Origin: UBA10348 sp002469915 | GTDB lineage: Bacteria; Bacteroidota; Rhodothermia; Rhodothermales; UBA10348 | Direction: 5' to 3' | DNA length: 64,000 bases | Assembly: GCA_029249345.1 (NCBI GenBank) | Contig: JAQWHM010000015.1 | Coordinates: 103,058 to 167,057 of the forward strand | In this document: in pieces, positions 35,458 through 45,755 of the stretch | Layout of the letters: each line of letters begins with the position of its first letter | How positions within the stretch are numbered: position 1 is the first letter of the stretch | Program-made: the position numbers and the translations under genes | Notes under the pieces: model-generated | What the model was told of the DNA's origin: nothing | The model's database searches: none | Seen by the model: the letters and a program-made list of their open reading frames with translations, nothing else

Positions 35458-36909
35458 CTAGGCTAGAATGTCTTTTACAACGTGGCCGGATACATCGGTT
35501 AATCTAAATCGGCGCCCTTGATTCAGGTACGTCAGTTTTTGATGATCAAATCCTAACAAATGTAGCAATGTGGCCTGGAAATCATGTACGTGGACGGGAT
35601 TGCTTGCGATATTGTATCCAAAATCATCCGTCTTGCCATAAACGGATCCTGCCTTAATACCCCCTCCAGCGACCCAGACAGAGAAGCATCGAGGATGATG
35701 GTCTCGTCCGTAGTTGGTTGGGGAGAGTCTGCCTTGCGAATAGCTCGTGCGACCAAATTCTCCTCCCCAGACGACTAGAGTATCTTCCAAAAGACCGCGC
35801 CGTTTCAGGTCTTTAATCAGCGCTGCAGAAGGCTGGTCGGTGTCCTTGGCCATGGTGGCAATGTCGTTTGGCAAGTTTCCATGTTGATCCCATCCTTGGT
35901 TGTAGAGTTGGATAAAGCGGACATCTCGTTCGGCCAAACGGCGAGCCAACAAACAATTTGCAGCGTATGTACCAGGAATGCGCGCTTTTTCACCATACAA
36001 TTCGAAGACCTCGTCGGGCTCATCGGAAAGGTCCATCGCCTCGGGAACAGAGGTTTGCATCCGATACGCCATTTCGTACTGAGCAATCCGAGAATCGATT
36101 TCGGGGTCCATCACTCGTTCATGCTCTTTTTGGTTCAACTCTCGAAGTGCATCGAGCATACGCCGTCGACTTACACGCGAAAGACCTTCTGGATCTTTCA
36201 AGTAGAGAACCGGATCTACGCCACCTCGAAACTGCACACCTTGATGCAGAGAAGGGAGAAACCCATTGCCCCACAACCTAGAGTAAAGGGGTTGGTCGCC
36301 TTCCCGCGTACGTGAAAGAAGGACAGTGAACGTGGGTAAGTTGTCGTTCATTGATCCCAATCCATAGCTCATCCAGGAGCCGAAAGAGGGGCGCCCGGTT
36401 TGTTGGGATCCCGTCTGGAAAAAGGTAATCGCAGGATCATGATTTATAGCCTCCGTGTGCATGGAACGGATGACACACAACTCGTCAGCGATACTCGCGG
36501 TATGTGGAATTAAATCTGAAAACCAACCACCGGCTTTTCCATGTTGGGAAAATTTGAATTGAGATCCGGCCATCGGAAATGACTTCTGATACGCGGACAT
36601 ACCCGTCAGTCGTTGACTTCCACGAATAGAGGCGGGTATCTCTTCTCCGTTCAATTCCTGCAAGGTCGGCTTGTAGTCGAGTAATTCTAGGTGTGAAGGC
36701 CCCCCACTTTGGAATAGATAAATGACACGTTTGGCTTTCGGTGCAAAGTGGGGACCAATTGGGTCGGCGCTGGGCCCCTGGCCAAATGCATTTAGGATTC
36801 CAGCAGGATTGAGCATGGTGGCGAGCGCCGCGGTACCAAAACCCATGCTGGACCGAGACAGAAAATGCCGCCGGGAGCACTGATATTTCAGGTCGTCAAA
36901 GTTGCTCAT
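35458..36909 (-). CDS. DUF1501 protein, Tat-exported (copy 2)
   Basis: The 483-residue protein has a twin-arginine signal (SRRHFLSRSSMGFGTAALAT) and the DUF1501 signatures YLFQSGGPSHLELLDYKP, LVVWGGEFGRTSY and YGRDHHPRCFSVWVAGGGIK. It parallels the copy at 26710 along its length. Its ATG overlaps the stop of the upstream cytochrome gene (ATGA), so the same two-gene order appears twice in the window. It ends 13 bases from the convergent permease gene. The fold is alkaline-phosphatase-like; the substrate is unknown. Confidence 0.93.
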   Translation of the reverse strand: MSNFDDLKYQCSRRHFLSRSSMGFGTAALATMLNPAGILNAFGQGPSADPIGPHFAPKAKRVIYLFQSGGPSHLELLDYKPTLQELNGEEIPASIRGSQRLTGMSAYQKSFPMAGSQFKFSQHGKAGGWFSDLIPHTASIADELCVIRSMHTEAINHDPAITFFQTGSQQTGRPSFGSWMSYGLGSMNDNLPTFTVLLSRTREGDQPLYSRLWGNGFLPSLHQGVQFRGGVDPVLYLKDPEGLSRVSRRRMLDALRELNQKEHERVMDPEIDSRIAQYEMAYRMQTSVPEAMDLSDEPDEVFELYGEKARIPGTYAANCLLARRLAERDVRFIQLYNQGWDQHGNLPNDIATMAKDTDQPSAALIKDLKRRGLLEDTLVVWGGEFGRTSYSQGRLSPTNYGRDHHPRCFSVWVAGGGIKAGSVYGKTDDFGYNIASNPVHVHDFQATLLHLLGFDHQKLTYLNQGRRFRLTDVSGHVVKDILA

Positions 36910-39900
36910 CGGAGTATGGTGGTTGCGTCGAAATTCATGATGGTAGAGGCTACCGTCGCAAAGGCGGCTACTTCTGAAGCATCCAGACTCAGGGACCGTG
37001 GATACTCTCCTGTTTTGAGCAGGAGGGAGGCTGCTTCGGGGTTTTGTCGGAAACTCTGCGTCTCCAATCGCAATAGTTCAGTAAGCGTTTCGAGTTCACC
37101 CTCGTTTGGAGATCTCGAGGTAAGGGCTCGAAAGCCGAACGATATACGATCAGCGTCTGAAGGGCCACCTTCTAGAATCATACGCTCAGCAAGAATACGA
37201 GACGCTTCCACAAACTGAGGGTCGTTCATGAGCACAAGTGCCTGCAGAGGCGTGGACGTACTTTGGCGCTTAATCGAGCACAGATTGCGCTCCGACGTAT
37301 CAAAGTTCATCATAGCTGGGGGTGGCGTCGTACGCTTCCAGACGGTGTACATGCTTCGACGGTACAAGCTCTCACCGTGATCTTGTACGTATTCCGTCCC
37401 ATTTCGAGTGGCTTGTTCTTTCCACAATCCGGCAGGCTGATAAGGTTTTACTGGAGGACCTCCTATCTGATGCACGAGCAGTCCGCTAGTAGCTAACGCA
37501 TTGTCTCGCATCATTTCTGCAGTCAGGCGCCGATCAGGTCCGCGGGCGTAGAGCTCGTTGTTTGGATCAGCTTCCAATTCGTAGGTAGGCACGATTGAAC
37601 TTTGCCGATAGGTCGCAGACAAGACTAGTCTTCTTAGCATAGCCTTGGTATTCCAACCTGAATCACGGTACTGTAGCGCGAGATAGTCGAGTAGCTCAGG
37701 ATGGGTAGGAAGCGCACCCTGAGATCCGAAATTATCGGGTGTGGATACGATACCTGTCCCAAAAATAGTCTGCCAGAGTCGATTCACGGCAACGCGGGCC
37801 GTCAAGGGGTGATCTTCTTCAAATAACCAGGTAGCCAGACCTAATCGGTTCTTCGGTAGGTCATCGGAAAAAGGAAGGACCGCTTTGGGCGTGCCAGGCT
37901 TAACCGGAGAAGTTGGTTGGTCATACTGGCCTCTGTTCAGTACGAAGGTCGACCGGGGTTCAGCTAAGTCACTCATGACCATCACCTCGTGGGCATGGGT
38001 CAAGATGGTGTTCTCTTCTTCACGGAGCGCACGGACTTGATACCTAATCTCCTCATAGTTGCTGGCTACCGTCTCGACGAAGTAATCAATGAGACCTTCT
38101 TTTCCTGCTTTTCGCCCAGAGAGAAGATTGACTTCAGGTAAGGTAAGCGCCCGGGCGAACACCTTGAATTCATCCACCGTCACGCCTTCGAGCATCCGCT
38201 GATTCGTATCTGACAAGCCAATCCGCAAATCGCCCGGACCCGCCCAATTCGTTGAATCGCCCGTCGTTGGGTCAATCGTTACGGTGGTACTCTGACGGAG
38301 GTTATCCGAAAGAACTCGGATTGGCATTGGAGTGCCGTCTAAATAGAGTTCCAATCCACTCGCCCTGCTGGATCCATCGTAGGCCATTACAATGTGATGC
38401 CAGGAACCAGTAGAAACTGAGTCTTGGGTCTGAATGGTGAGTTCATTGTCGGGTCCCACATGGACCATACGGGCCGTGAGGGTATGATCATTGTTTAAAA
38501 AGGTGTGATAGCCTCGATCACCATCAAATAATCCACTCGTTTTTGCCAAGAGGGGACCATAGGTGGACTCGTCGTCTATTCGAAACCAGAGACTAAGACT
38601 GAATGGATCCGTGCGATCAAAATGATGCCGCTTGTTTCCCATATCGAGCCAGCCGTCTCCTACTAAGGTCATCGCCTTACCATCTATGCCCTCAACTATT
38701 GGGGGGAGTCGATCTTTATTGCCCCAAAAGTATCCAGCACTATCTGGCTGAACTAGATCTTCGAGCGTAAGCAGGTCATTTTGTTCTACGAACGCTTCCA
38801 TCGGATAGTGTGCTGTCATCCCTCTGGGCACAATGTCGCCATGCGATGGTAGCCAGCTCTGAAACGCGGTAGCATAGCGTTCATGACCTGTATCTAACAA
38901 AGGTTCTAGCTCTGTGAGGGCCGCCTTGATTTCTTCGAGCCGTTCGTCTTCTTCTGGAGAGGTCAGAATGACGGTTGGACTGGCTTCTCCGGCGTACGGA
39001 ATGTTGCCAATCTCATTTACACTATTGAAAAACGAGAAGAGCTCATAGTACTCTTCTTGTGAGACGGGATCATAGCGGTGATCGTGGCAGCGTGCACATT
39101 CGGTCGTGATACCCATGAACGCTTTCCCGAACGTGTCAGTCCGGTCCGCGACGTAGTCCACCCGAAACTCTTCCAACACGATTCCTCCTTCCTGGCTCTG
39201 GAGATGATTTCTATTGAAACCGGTAGCCAAGATCTGATCGCGGGTTGGAGCAGGTAAAAGATCTCCGGCAAGCTGGACCGTTACGAACTCATCGTAAGGC
39301 ATGTTTTCGTTGAATGCCTTGATTACCCAATCTCTCCAAGGCCACATGTTTCGCCAGCCGTCGTCTTGATAGCCGTGGCTATCCGCATACCTTGCAAGGT
39401 CTAGCCAATCTACGGTCATGTGTTCGCCATACGTCGCTGTGGCAAGCAATCGATCAGCCACTTTTTCGAATGCGCCGGACGATTCATCGGCGAGAAATAA
39501 ATCTAGTTCGCTTATCGTCGGAGGAAGTCCGGTGAGGTCAAACGTGACGCGTCGAAGCCACTGCTCCTTTGAAGCCGCTTCGTTGGGTGCGAATCCCGAG
39601 CGTTCTATCTGAGCTAAAATGAATCGATCTAAGTCATCATTGGGCCAAGACGAGTCTGTGCTTGGAACGGCTGGTTGAGACGGTGGCGTAAGGGCCCAAT
39701 GTGGTTCGAAATCACCACCTTGTTCAATCCATCTAATCAAAATGGCCTTTTCTTCGATGGTCAAAGAGAGGTTCGATTCAGGTGGAGGCATCTTAAACTC
39801 GGGATCATCGGAAAGAATGCGATGATACAGTTCTGATCCGCCCAAATTACCCCCTTTTACGGCGCGTGATCTTCTACTTTCGCTAAGCGCCGCATCCAGG

Positions 39901-40112
39901 CCTTCCGGAGTGTCGAAATGGAGATCGGTTACGCGACCTTCGGCGTCTGGCCCGTGGCACGCATAACATCTATCTGACAGGATGGGGCGAACGTCAAAGG
40001 CAAAGCTGACCGTTTCTGGAATGTGTGCTTCTGCTTCCAGAATGGAGTCCGGCTTGTCCACGGAGCAACCCGTGGCAAGAAGGAGCACAGCTAAAAATAT
40101 ATATCGGTTCAT
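36906..40112 (-). CDS. Planctomycete-type cytochrome with DUF1549, LamG and DUF1553 domains (copy 2)
   Basis: From ATG 40112 the protein has 1068 residues and a lipoprotein signal (LLATGCSVDK, Cys16). A GTG at 40133 would add seven residues. A PSCyt1 haem site CYACH lies at 49-53 and the DUF1549 domain at about 150-350, with a second haem site CARCH at 339-343. A LamG/concanavalin-like domain of about 235 residues sits at roughly 430-665 (FSLSLWFRIDDESTYGPLLAK, WHHIVMAYDGSSRASGLELY). The DUF1553 domain occupies about 745-1040. The LamG insertion, absent from copy 1, should bind carbohydrate and suggests a polysaccharide-linked substrate. It overlaps the DUF1501 gene by four bases. Confidence 0.93.
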   Translation of the reverse strand: MNRYIFLAVLLLATGCSVDKPDSILEAEAHIPETVSFAFDVRPILSDRCYACHGPDAEGRVTDLHFDTPEGLDAALSESRRSRAVKGGNLGGSELYHRILSDDPEFKMPPPESNLSLTIEEKAILIRWIEQGGDFEPHWALTPPSQPAVPSTDSSWPNDDLDRFILAQIERSGFAPNEAASKEQWLRRVTFDLTGLPPTISELDLFLADESSGAFEKVADRLLATATYGEHMTVDWLDLARYADSHGYQDDGWRNMWPWRDWVIKAFNENMPYDEFVTVQLAGDLLPAPTRDQILATGFNRNHLQSQEGGIVLEEFRVDYVADRTDTFGKAFMGITTECARCHDHRYDPVSQEEYYELFSFFNSVNEIGNIPYAGEASPTVILTSPEEDERLEEIKAALTELEPLLDTGHERYATAFQSWLPSHGDIVPRGMTAHYPMEAFVEQNDLLTLEDLVQPDSAGYFWGNKDRLPPIVEGIDGKAMTLVGDGWLDMGNKRHHFDRTDPFSLSLWFRIDDESTYGPLLAKTSGLFDGDRGYHTFLNNDHTLTARMVHVGPDNELTIQTQDSVSTGSWHHIVMAYDGSSRASGLELYLDGTPMPIRVLSDNLRQSTTVTIDPTTGDSTNWAGPGDLRIGLSDTNQRMLEGVTVDEFKVFARALTLPEVNLLSGRKAGKEGLIDYFVETVASNYEEIRYQVRALREEENTILTHAHEVMVMSDLAEPRSTFVLNRGQYDQPTSPVKPGTPKAVLPFSDDLPKNRLGLATWLFEEDHPLTARVAVNRLWQTIFGTGIVSTPDNFGSQGALPTHPELLDYLALQYRDSGWNTKAMLRRLVLSATYRQSSIVPTYELEADPNNELYARGPDRRLTAEMMRDNALATSGLLVHQIGGPPVKPYQPAGLWKEQATRNGTEYVQDHGESLYRRSMYTVWKRTTPPPAMMNFDTSERNLCSIKRQSTSTPLQALVLMNDPQFVEASRILAERMILEGGPSDADRISFGFRALTSRSPNEGELETLTELLRLETQSFRQNPEAASLLLKTGEYPRSLSLDASEVAAFATVASTIMNFDATTILR

Positions 40113-40268
40113 TTTCAAGACGAGGTCGATCACCGTTTCTAGTATACTACATGCACACCACTGCTCGCCACCTCATTTTAAAACCGGATTTTACATGTCC
40201 TTTTTGAACCCTGACAGGAATCTCTCGTATGTAGTGTTTCATCTGGAATACGCAAGCCCTAGAAGTTT

Positions 40269-41084
40269 ATGAGCGACGAACGCACCTATTCTGAGAAAGA
40301 AATCTCAGCCATATTTAAAGCAGCAGCAGAGAAGCAGGAAAGAATTCAGGGTCAGCGCTCCAAAAGCGATGGTTTGACACTGGGTGAATTGCAGCATATC
40401 GGTCTTGAATCTGGGATTACTTCTGAATTAGTTGCAGAAGCGGCGGCTACATTGGATTTAACACAAGAAAATGAGACGCCTTCCACCTTGCTCGGTTTGC
40501 CAATTAGTGTAGGCAAAACGGTTCACATTGGTGGGACACTAACGGAAGATCAATGGCTCAGCCTTGTGGCGCAGATGCGCATCATTTTCAGCGCTCACGG
40601 CAAGCTAGAACACGTTAGCTCTTTACGGTCTTGGAGGAATGGAAATCTGCAAATTTCTTTGGAATCAGGTCCCAATGGGGATGTTCTTCGCATGCGTTCC
40701 CTCAAAGGGGATGCTAAAATGCGGCTTGTGGGCACGTTGGCTGGGCTGTTAATGGCGATCGTTATTTTCGGCGAAGCAACAGTTGGAAGTGGGGTTTCAA
40801 TGCTCTCGATGAGAGCCTTAATGATAACGTTGATGGGTTTGGTAGGTCTGGGCGTTTTCGCAATGCCAGTATTCAGATTACCCAAATGGGCTGGACTTCG
40901 TAGCGGTCAAATGGATATGATTGCGGACCGTGCCAAACAAATGGCCAGTAGCCGAAAAAGCACTAAACAAGTTCAAGTGGAACAGACTGCCAGTACTCTT
41001 CTCGATGTAGAAAAAGAAGATCAGGTGGAAGTAGAAGACTCGATAGAAGAAGAAATATCTATTCGAGGCAAAGTGAGAAGCTGA
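40269..41084 (+). CDS. Uncharacterised two-TM protein with N-terminal SHOCT-like region
   Basis: The 271-residue protein opens with a helical region (TYSEKEISAIFKAAAEKQE, then GLTLGELQHIGLESGITSELV) of a type seen at the start of many small bacterial membrane proteins. Two membrane helices lie at about 152-170 and 180-202. The C-terminal 65 residues are strongly charged and end in acidic repeats. It has no signal peptide and stands alone between the cytochrome pair and the secretion locus. No catalytic motif is visible and its function is unknown. Confidence 0.75.
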   Translation: MSDERTYSEKEISAIFKAAAEKQERIQGQRSKSDGLTLGELQHIGLESGITSELVAEAAATLDLTQENETPSTLLGLPISVGKTVHIGGTLTEDQWLSLVAQMRIIFSAHGKLEHVSSLRSWRNGNLQISLESGPNGDVLRMRSLKGDAKMRLVGTLAGLLMAIVIFGEATVGSGVSMLSMRALMITLMGLVGLGVFAMPVFRLPKWAGLRSGQMDMIADRAKQMASSRKSTKQVQVEQTASTLLDVEKEDQVEVEDSIEEEISIRGKVRS

Positions 41085-41260
41085 ATTCTGCTTTCAATGA
41101 CCACGCCCGGCTACCAAAGCTGTTGATTACACCGCTCATATTGTGGATAACTGTTGCTTTAAGTCCGGCAAAATGCCTTTAATACTGAGGTTACTCACCG
41201 TATTATTACAGGCTCGGTTCATGGGCTTCATTCGGGTCGAGTAAAGAGGCAAGTTTCCCA

Positions 41261-43492
41261 TTGGCCTCCACGTTTTCTGCCACTACCCCAAGGTCAGATA
41301 GTATTTCAATTTTGCCAACAGGATTTCCTCGTTTGCTTGTGCTGTCAGCATTTCTGGCTCTCGCAGGACCCCATACCCTTACGGGACAAGCCCTTTATGA
41401 AGAGGCTGTGGTTGACGTGGGCAATGTGGGGGTGACGATTACGAACGCAGGGTTCTATGGTAAGGCCAATGTGCGAAGTAATCCAACGGGTCCTCCTTCG
41501 TTCGAATACCCTCTCAATTCTGGTATTGAGCATCTTTTCGAATCAGGTCTCTGGGTTGGGGCTATTCGCTCAGACGGTATTGTAACTGTTCGAACAGCTG
41601 CAGTTACCGCCTCTGGTGGATATTCTCCGGGATCCAACGGATACGAGGTGGCTCAGTCGAGTTCTATTTTTAGGCGGTCCTCACTTCCGACTTCTGACGC
41701 TTTCACACGGCAGGCGGTCAGCCATCTGGATTTAGTTTCTGCCTTCGAGGACACTTCCGCCGTACTTCCCGGAACGGCTTTGCCCATGCCTGATCCCGGA
41801 GGAAGGCTTGGAATGAAGGTTGAGGTTCAGTCTCATGCATGGAATTTTCCATTTACGGAGTCGTTCGTAATCCTCAATTTTGACATCATAAATATTTCCG
41901 AAAGTGCCTGGGATAGCGTCTATGTAGGCATGTTTCACGACTTGGTCGTTCGCAATATTAATACGACGTCGGATACCGGTGGAAATTTCTTCAACAAAGG
42001 CGGTTTGGGCTACATCGACAGCCTCACGACCTCCTACGCGTTTAATGCCGGTGGGGCAGAGGAAACGATTAATACCTACGGGTCGATAGCTATTCTAGGG
42101 GCAGAATGGACAGATCCGTCAACGGGTCGAGCTCGGTTTTTTCATCCGGCTGTTCGAGATGAGTATATAGCTGATGGATTAACGCCTCCAAGCGTCAATC
42201 CTAGATGGTGGCTCTTCTCAGGCGGAACGGACGACCAAAGCCGGCCAACGACCGACGAAGACCGCTATCGTCGGATGTCCACTCCTTTTCCTAATCCAGC
42301 CACTTTCGCTTCCGATGCAGAATACGGTGTGGCTCGAGAAGCTTGGGATGAGCGCTTACGGACAGACGGGCAACGCTCTGTTGGAAATTGGATTGGTATG
42401 ACTCCAATTGGACCCTTTCCTTCCGTTGCAGCAGGAGACACGTTGAAGGTGACCTTTGCTTTGGTAGCTGCTGTTAAACCTGAAGAATTTCAAGGGCAAC
42501 CGGGAAAAGCGATAGATGACGACGCATCCAGGTCCTTACTAGCCAATAACATTGGTTGGGCTAGACGTACCTATGCCGGAGAGGACAACAATTTTAATGG
42601 CCGATTGGATCTTGACGAAGATGTGAACGGCAACGGCGTTTTGGATCGTTATCTGATTCCGGAGCCGCCAGCCTCTCCCAAGGTTCACGTCGCTTTTGAG
42701 CGGGATGTGGATGGTGCCTCTGCGGTGGCCGTTTACTGGGATAAGGCAGCCGAGCGTTCCCAAGATCCAGTGACTGGGAAAAAAGATTTTGAAGGATATC
42801 GAGTTTACCGAAGTAATCCCGGTGATGATAGGGCGGGGAATATTTTGGATGCAGCAACACTCATTGCTCAGTATGATCAGACGGGAAACCGGACCGGATT
42901 CAACAACGGATTCTCGGGGATCGAGCTTGATCAGCCCCAATATTTCGAGTCAGATACCACTGCGTACTGGTACCGCTTTGAAGCTCGCGATTTAAAAAGT
43001 GGCTGGCAGTATCTTTTTTCAGTGACTGCAATTGATGAAGGGGATCCTGATGCCGGGTTGACCTCTTTTGAGTCTTCGCGAGTTGCGAATGCGGTTCGGG
43101 TTTTCCCGGGTACGCCCTCTGCTGAGGACAGCGAAAATTTAGAGGTGGGTGTATATCCCAATCCGTACAGGGTGAACGCTGCATGGGATGGAGGCACTTC
43201 CCGCACCCGGAAACTGAATTTCTACAATTTGCCGAAGCGTTCTGAAATCAGGATCTATTCGTTGGCCGGTGAAATAGTGAAAACGCTTTACCATGATTCC
43301 GATTCTTATCAGGGCGATACGCGCTGGTATGATGACTTTAGTGCCGACAATCGCATTCTTTCAGGAGGGGAACACTCTTGGGACCTTCTTTCCGAAAATG
43401 GTTTAAGCTTGGCGGGAGGATTGTATCTCTTCACCGTCAAGAATACAGATTCCGGAAAGGTCCAACGAGGAAAGTTCGTCATCATTAAATAG
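41261..43492 (+). CDS. Secreted protein with Ca-binding-like loops and C-terminal sorting domain
   Basis: The frame has no ATG near its 5' end. TTG 41261 gives 743 residues, and TTG 41312 or 41333 would place the start closer to the hydrophobic signal (LLVLSAFLALAGPHTLTGQ). AGAGGC precedes 41261 by about ten bases. Features include an Asp/Asn-rich repeat (NNFNGRLDLDEDVNGNGVLD) like EF-hand or thrombospondin-type-3 calcium loops, a fibronectin-like segment (FEGYRVYRSNP), and a C-terminal sorting-type beta domain (VGVYPNPYRVNAAWD to GKFVIIK). It is likely exported by the type IX system. It is the first gene of a long plus-strand run and 31 bases from the next. Confidence 0.82.
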   Translation: MASTFSATTPRSDSISILPTGFPRLLVLSAFLALAGPHTLTGQALYEEAVVDVGNVGVTITNAGFYGKANVRSNPTGPPSFEYPLNSGIEHLFESGLWVGAIRSDGIVTVRTAAVTASGGYSPGSNGYEVAQSSSIFRRSSLPTSDAFTRQAVSHLDLVSAFEDTSAVLPGTALPMPDPGGRLGMKVEVQSHAWNFPFTESFVILNFDIINISESAWDSVYVGMFHDLVVRNINTTSDTGGNFFNKGGLGYIDSLTTSYAFNAGGAEETINTYGSIAILGAEWTDPSTGRARFFHPAVRDEYIADGLTPPSVNPRWWLFSGGTDDQSRPTTDEDRYRRMSTPFPNPATFASDAEYGVAREAWDERLRTDGQRSVGNWIGMTPIGPFPSVAAGDTLKVTFALVAAVKPEEFQGQPGKAIDDDASRSLLANNIGWARRTYAGEDNNFNGRLDLDEDVNGNGVLDRYLIPEPPASPKVHVAFERDVDGASAVAVYWDKAAERSQDPVTGKKDFEGYRVYRSNPGDDRAGNILDAATLIAQYDQTGNRTGFNNGFSGIELDQPQYFESDTTAYWYRFEARDLKSGWQYLFSVTAIDEGDPDAGLTSFESSRVANAVRVFPGTPSAEDSENLEVGVYPNPYRVNAAWDGGTSRTRKLNFYNLPKRSEIRIYSLAGEIVKTLYHDSDSYQGDTRWYDDFSADNRILSGGEHSWDLLSENGLSLAGGLYLFTVKNTDSGKVQRGKFVIIK

Positions 43493-43513
43493 TTCAAACC
43501 ACCACCATTCCAT

Positions 43514-43519
43514 AGAGGA
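43514..43519 (+). promoter_or_regulatory. Ribosome binding site of the OB-fold secreted protein gene
   Basis: AGAGGA precedes the ATG at 43524 by four bases, the clearest Shine-Dalgarno sequence in this locus and consistent with high expression. Confidence 0.5.
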
Positions 43520-43523
43520 AAAC

Positions 43524-45722
43524 ATGCTTAGACACGTTACAACCCTGTGTGCGTTCGCGCTACTGCTCGTCGGAACGGCTGCTGCGCAGACCGTCACGAC
43601 AGTAGGCGAAATTAACGCCATTCCACAGAGCCAGATCGACCAATTAAATGCATTGGGCGACGGAGTATCTTCCACAGATTTGAACAGCTGTGGAAGCCTC
43701 ATATACAACAGCCTTTGCGGTGAATCCGTCAAGATTACGGCCGTAGTCATGTCTGATCCATTGAACTCTGGTCTTTCCAGTATCAACTCAGAAGGTCGTC
43801 CAAGCCGTATTCACCTTTTTGTGCGGGACGTAGTTTCTGACACGGCCGGCTCTGATGGTCAAGGAATCCAGATCGTAGACGGTGGTAACCTAGGTTACGA
43901 TGGTCTTGTTATTGGCGACGTAGTCGAAATCACAGGAAATGTGAGTCCGTATAATACTACGATGCAGATTTCTCCTACAGCTGCACCTGTTGTTACTGGA
44001 GCTCGTGACCCATTAACAGATGCTATTTTTGCGCCGGTTGCAGTCTCTACTTCAGACTTGAATGCGGACGCAGGAGCCGATGGCGCTATTCGTACAAACT
44101 GGGACAACCTCAGCAAACTGCGTGGAAACTATGTGCGCTTTGAAGGGGCAACCGCTCTGACTCGTACATCGGGTAGCCGAGTAGATTGGAATTGGACTTC
44201 TGACTCCGGCGCGACCTCTGTTGCGATGTACGATACCTCTACTCGGTATCGGAATGATCGCAGTGACTACCCAGCTAACTTTAATACCCGAACTGATGAT
44301 TATGTCGCTCCAACACCTGGCGCCACGATCAATGTTCAAGGTTTTGTAACCTTCAACGGTGGCAACTCCTCTGATCCATTCCAGCTTGGCGCGCCCAACG
44401 GAATTGCTCTAGCCTTGAATCCGATGGAAGATGCAGATGTAGAAATTTCTGCTTCTCCACCTGCCGTCAATAACATTTCTCTCCCGTCTGGTATTCCTTC
44501 TTCTCAGAGTACGGTCACGGTCACAGCAGAAATCGACCCGGATCCAAGTCGTTCAATGACTGGTGCAGATCTCATTTTCACCACTACCTCTAATGCTACG
44601 GAAGCTACCGTTTCTGGTACGGGAACAGGTAACCTTTGGTCATTTGATATTACCTCAGGACTTGCTGATGGTGATTTTGTGACCTTCCGTATTGAAGCAA
44701 CGGATAACACAAGCGCCACTACGGTTTCTCCAAACAGCTCATTCCGCGTACTCGATGGCGGCGTTACTACGATCGCGCATCTTCAGCAGACAGCCGATGG
44801 ATTGGCTGGTAGTTCTCCTTTCTCTGGCTCTACGATCCCAGTTAATATCACGGCAACGGTAACCATCAGTGCTGAGTCAGGCATCCTTGCCTTCCAAGAT
44901 GGCACCAACCCATGGTCAGGAATCGGAATGGCCAGCTTGGGCGGTTCAAACACCGCTGCAGGCCTGACTGATTTGCGTGCTGGAGATGTCGTCAACTTTA
45001 CCGAGGTAAAGGTTGAAGAGAACTTTGGGTACACCCGCCTTGATGAAGACAACGTGGTATTCACCGTCGTTTCTACAGGTGGTGCCAATGTGGCGCCAGT
45101 AATGGTTTCCACAGATGTTCTTAAAGATTCTGCAATTGCTGAAGCTCACGAAAGCATGCTGCTCGAATTTGACGATGTAGTTGTTACGGCAACGAACGCC
45201 GATGCACCGAGTGGTCCATATGGTGAATTTGCTGTTTCTAGCGACGGTACGGATGCGAATGCATTGCGCGTAGATGATACATCTTCTCTCGTTTCCTACT
45301 CAGGAAACGATCCAGGAACGCTCTACAACGCAGGTGAAAGACTTGATTTCGTTCGAGGAGTGCTTGGGTATTCCTTTGGGAACTTCAAGCTGTACCCTGC
45401 TTCTTTTGAGGACATCGGTGGCGTAATCAATACGTCAACTGAAGAGAACGGCGTGCCAAGTGCATTTAGTTTACACCAAAACTATCCAAACCCATTCAAC
45501 CCAACCACAAGCATCCAGTATGACTTGGCGGCTACGTCGAATGTCACACTGACGGTGTACGATGTGTTGGGACGTAATGTCGCTACACTGGTAAATGGAC
45601 AGATTGCGGCCGGTACTCACACCGTTACGTTTGATGCTTCAGATCTTACAAGCGGCGTCTATGTGTACCGTATTGCGAACGGATCAGCCGTTCAAACTCG
45701 AACCATGCTTCTCATGAAGTAA
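43524..45722 (+). CDS. Secreted OB-fold-like (DUF5689-type) protein with T9SS sorting domain
   Basis: The 732-residue protein has a signal peptide (FALLLVGTAAAQ) and ends with a textbook type IX sorting domain (FSLHQNYPNPFNPTTSIQYD to TRTMLLMK). Two internal regions, about 60-160 and 420-520, resemble OB folds of the DUF5689/extracellular-nuclease type: GLVIGDVVEITGNV and ILAFQDGTNPWSGIGM. OB folds of this kind accompany secreted nucleases such as ExeM-like enzymes. The middle part has cadherin- or Ig-like strands. No nuclease catalytic motif was found in this protein itself. A perfect hairpin separates it from the next gene, which may set its expression apart from the TonB operon. Confidence 0.82.
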   Translation: MLRHVTTLCAFALLLVGTAAAQTVTTVGEINAIPQSQIDQLNALGDGVSSTDLNSCGSLIYNSLCGESVKITAVVMSDPLNSGLSSINSEGRPSRIHLFVRDVVSDTAGSDGQGIQIVDGGNLGYDGLVIGDVVEITGNVSPYNTTMQISPTAAPVVTGARDPLTDAIFAPVAVSTSDLNADAGADGAIRTNWDNLSKLRGNYVRFEGATALTRTSGSRVDWNWTSDSGATSVAMYDTSTRYRNDRSDYPANFNTRTDDYVAPTPGATINVQGFVTFNGGNSSDPFQLGAPNGIALALNPMEDADVEISASPPAVNNISLPSGIPSSQSTVTVTAEIDPDPSRSMTGADLIFTTTSNATEATVSGTGTGNLWSFDITSGLADGDFVTFRIEATDNTSATTVSPNSSFRVLDGGVTTIAHLQQTADGLAGSSPFSGSTIPVNITATVTISAESGILAFQDGTNPWSGIGMASLGGSNTAAGLTDLRAGDVVNFTEVKVEENFGYTRLDEDNVVFTVVSTGGANVAPVMVSTDVLKDSAIAEAHESMLLEFDDVVVTATNADAPSGPYGEFAVSSDGTDANALRVDDTSSLVSYSGNDPGTLYNAGERLDFVRGVLGYSFGNFKLYPASFEDIGGVINTSTEENGVPSAFSLHQNYPNPFNPTTSIQYDLAATSNVTLTVYDVLGRNVATLVNGQIAAGTHTVTFDASDLTSGVYVYRIANGSAVQTRTMLLMK

Positions 45723-45755
45723 GGTTGTTCTAGCCTTTGAGTTTTTCCGACTCAC

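Noticed and set aside
43524..45722. Nuclease catalytic domain within the OB-fold-like protein
   Set aside because: No DNase I-type, HNH or staphylococcal-nuclease residue set is visible; only binding-type beta domains and the sorting domain can be supported.
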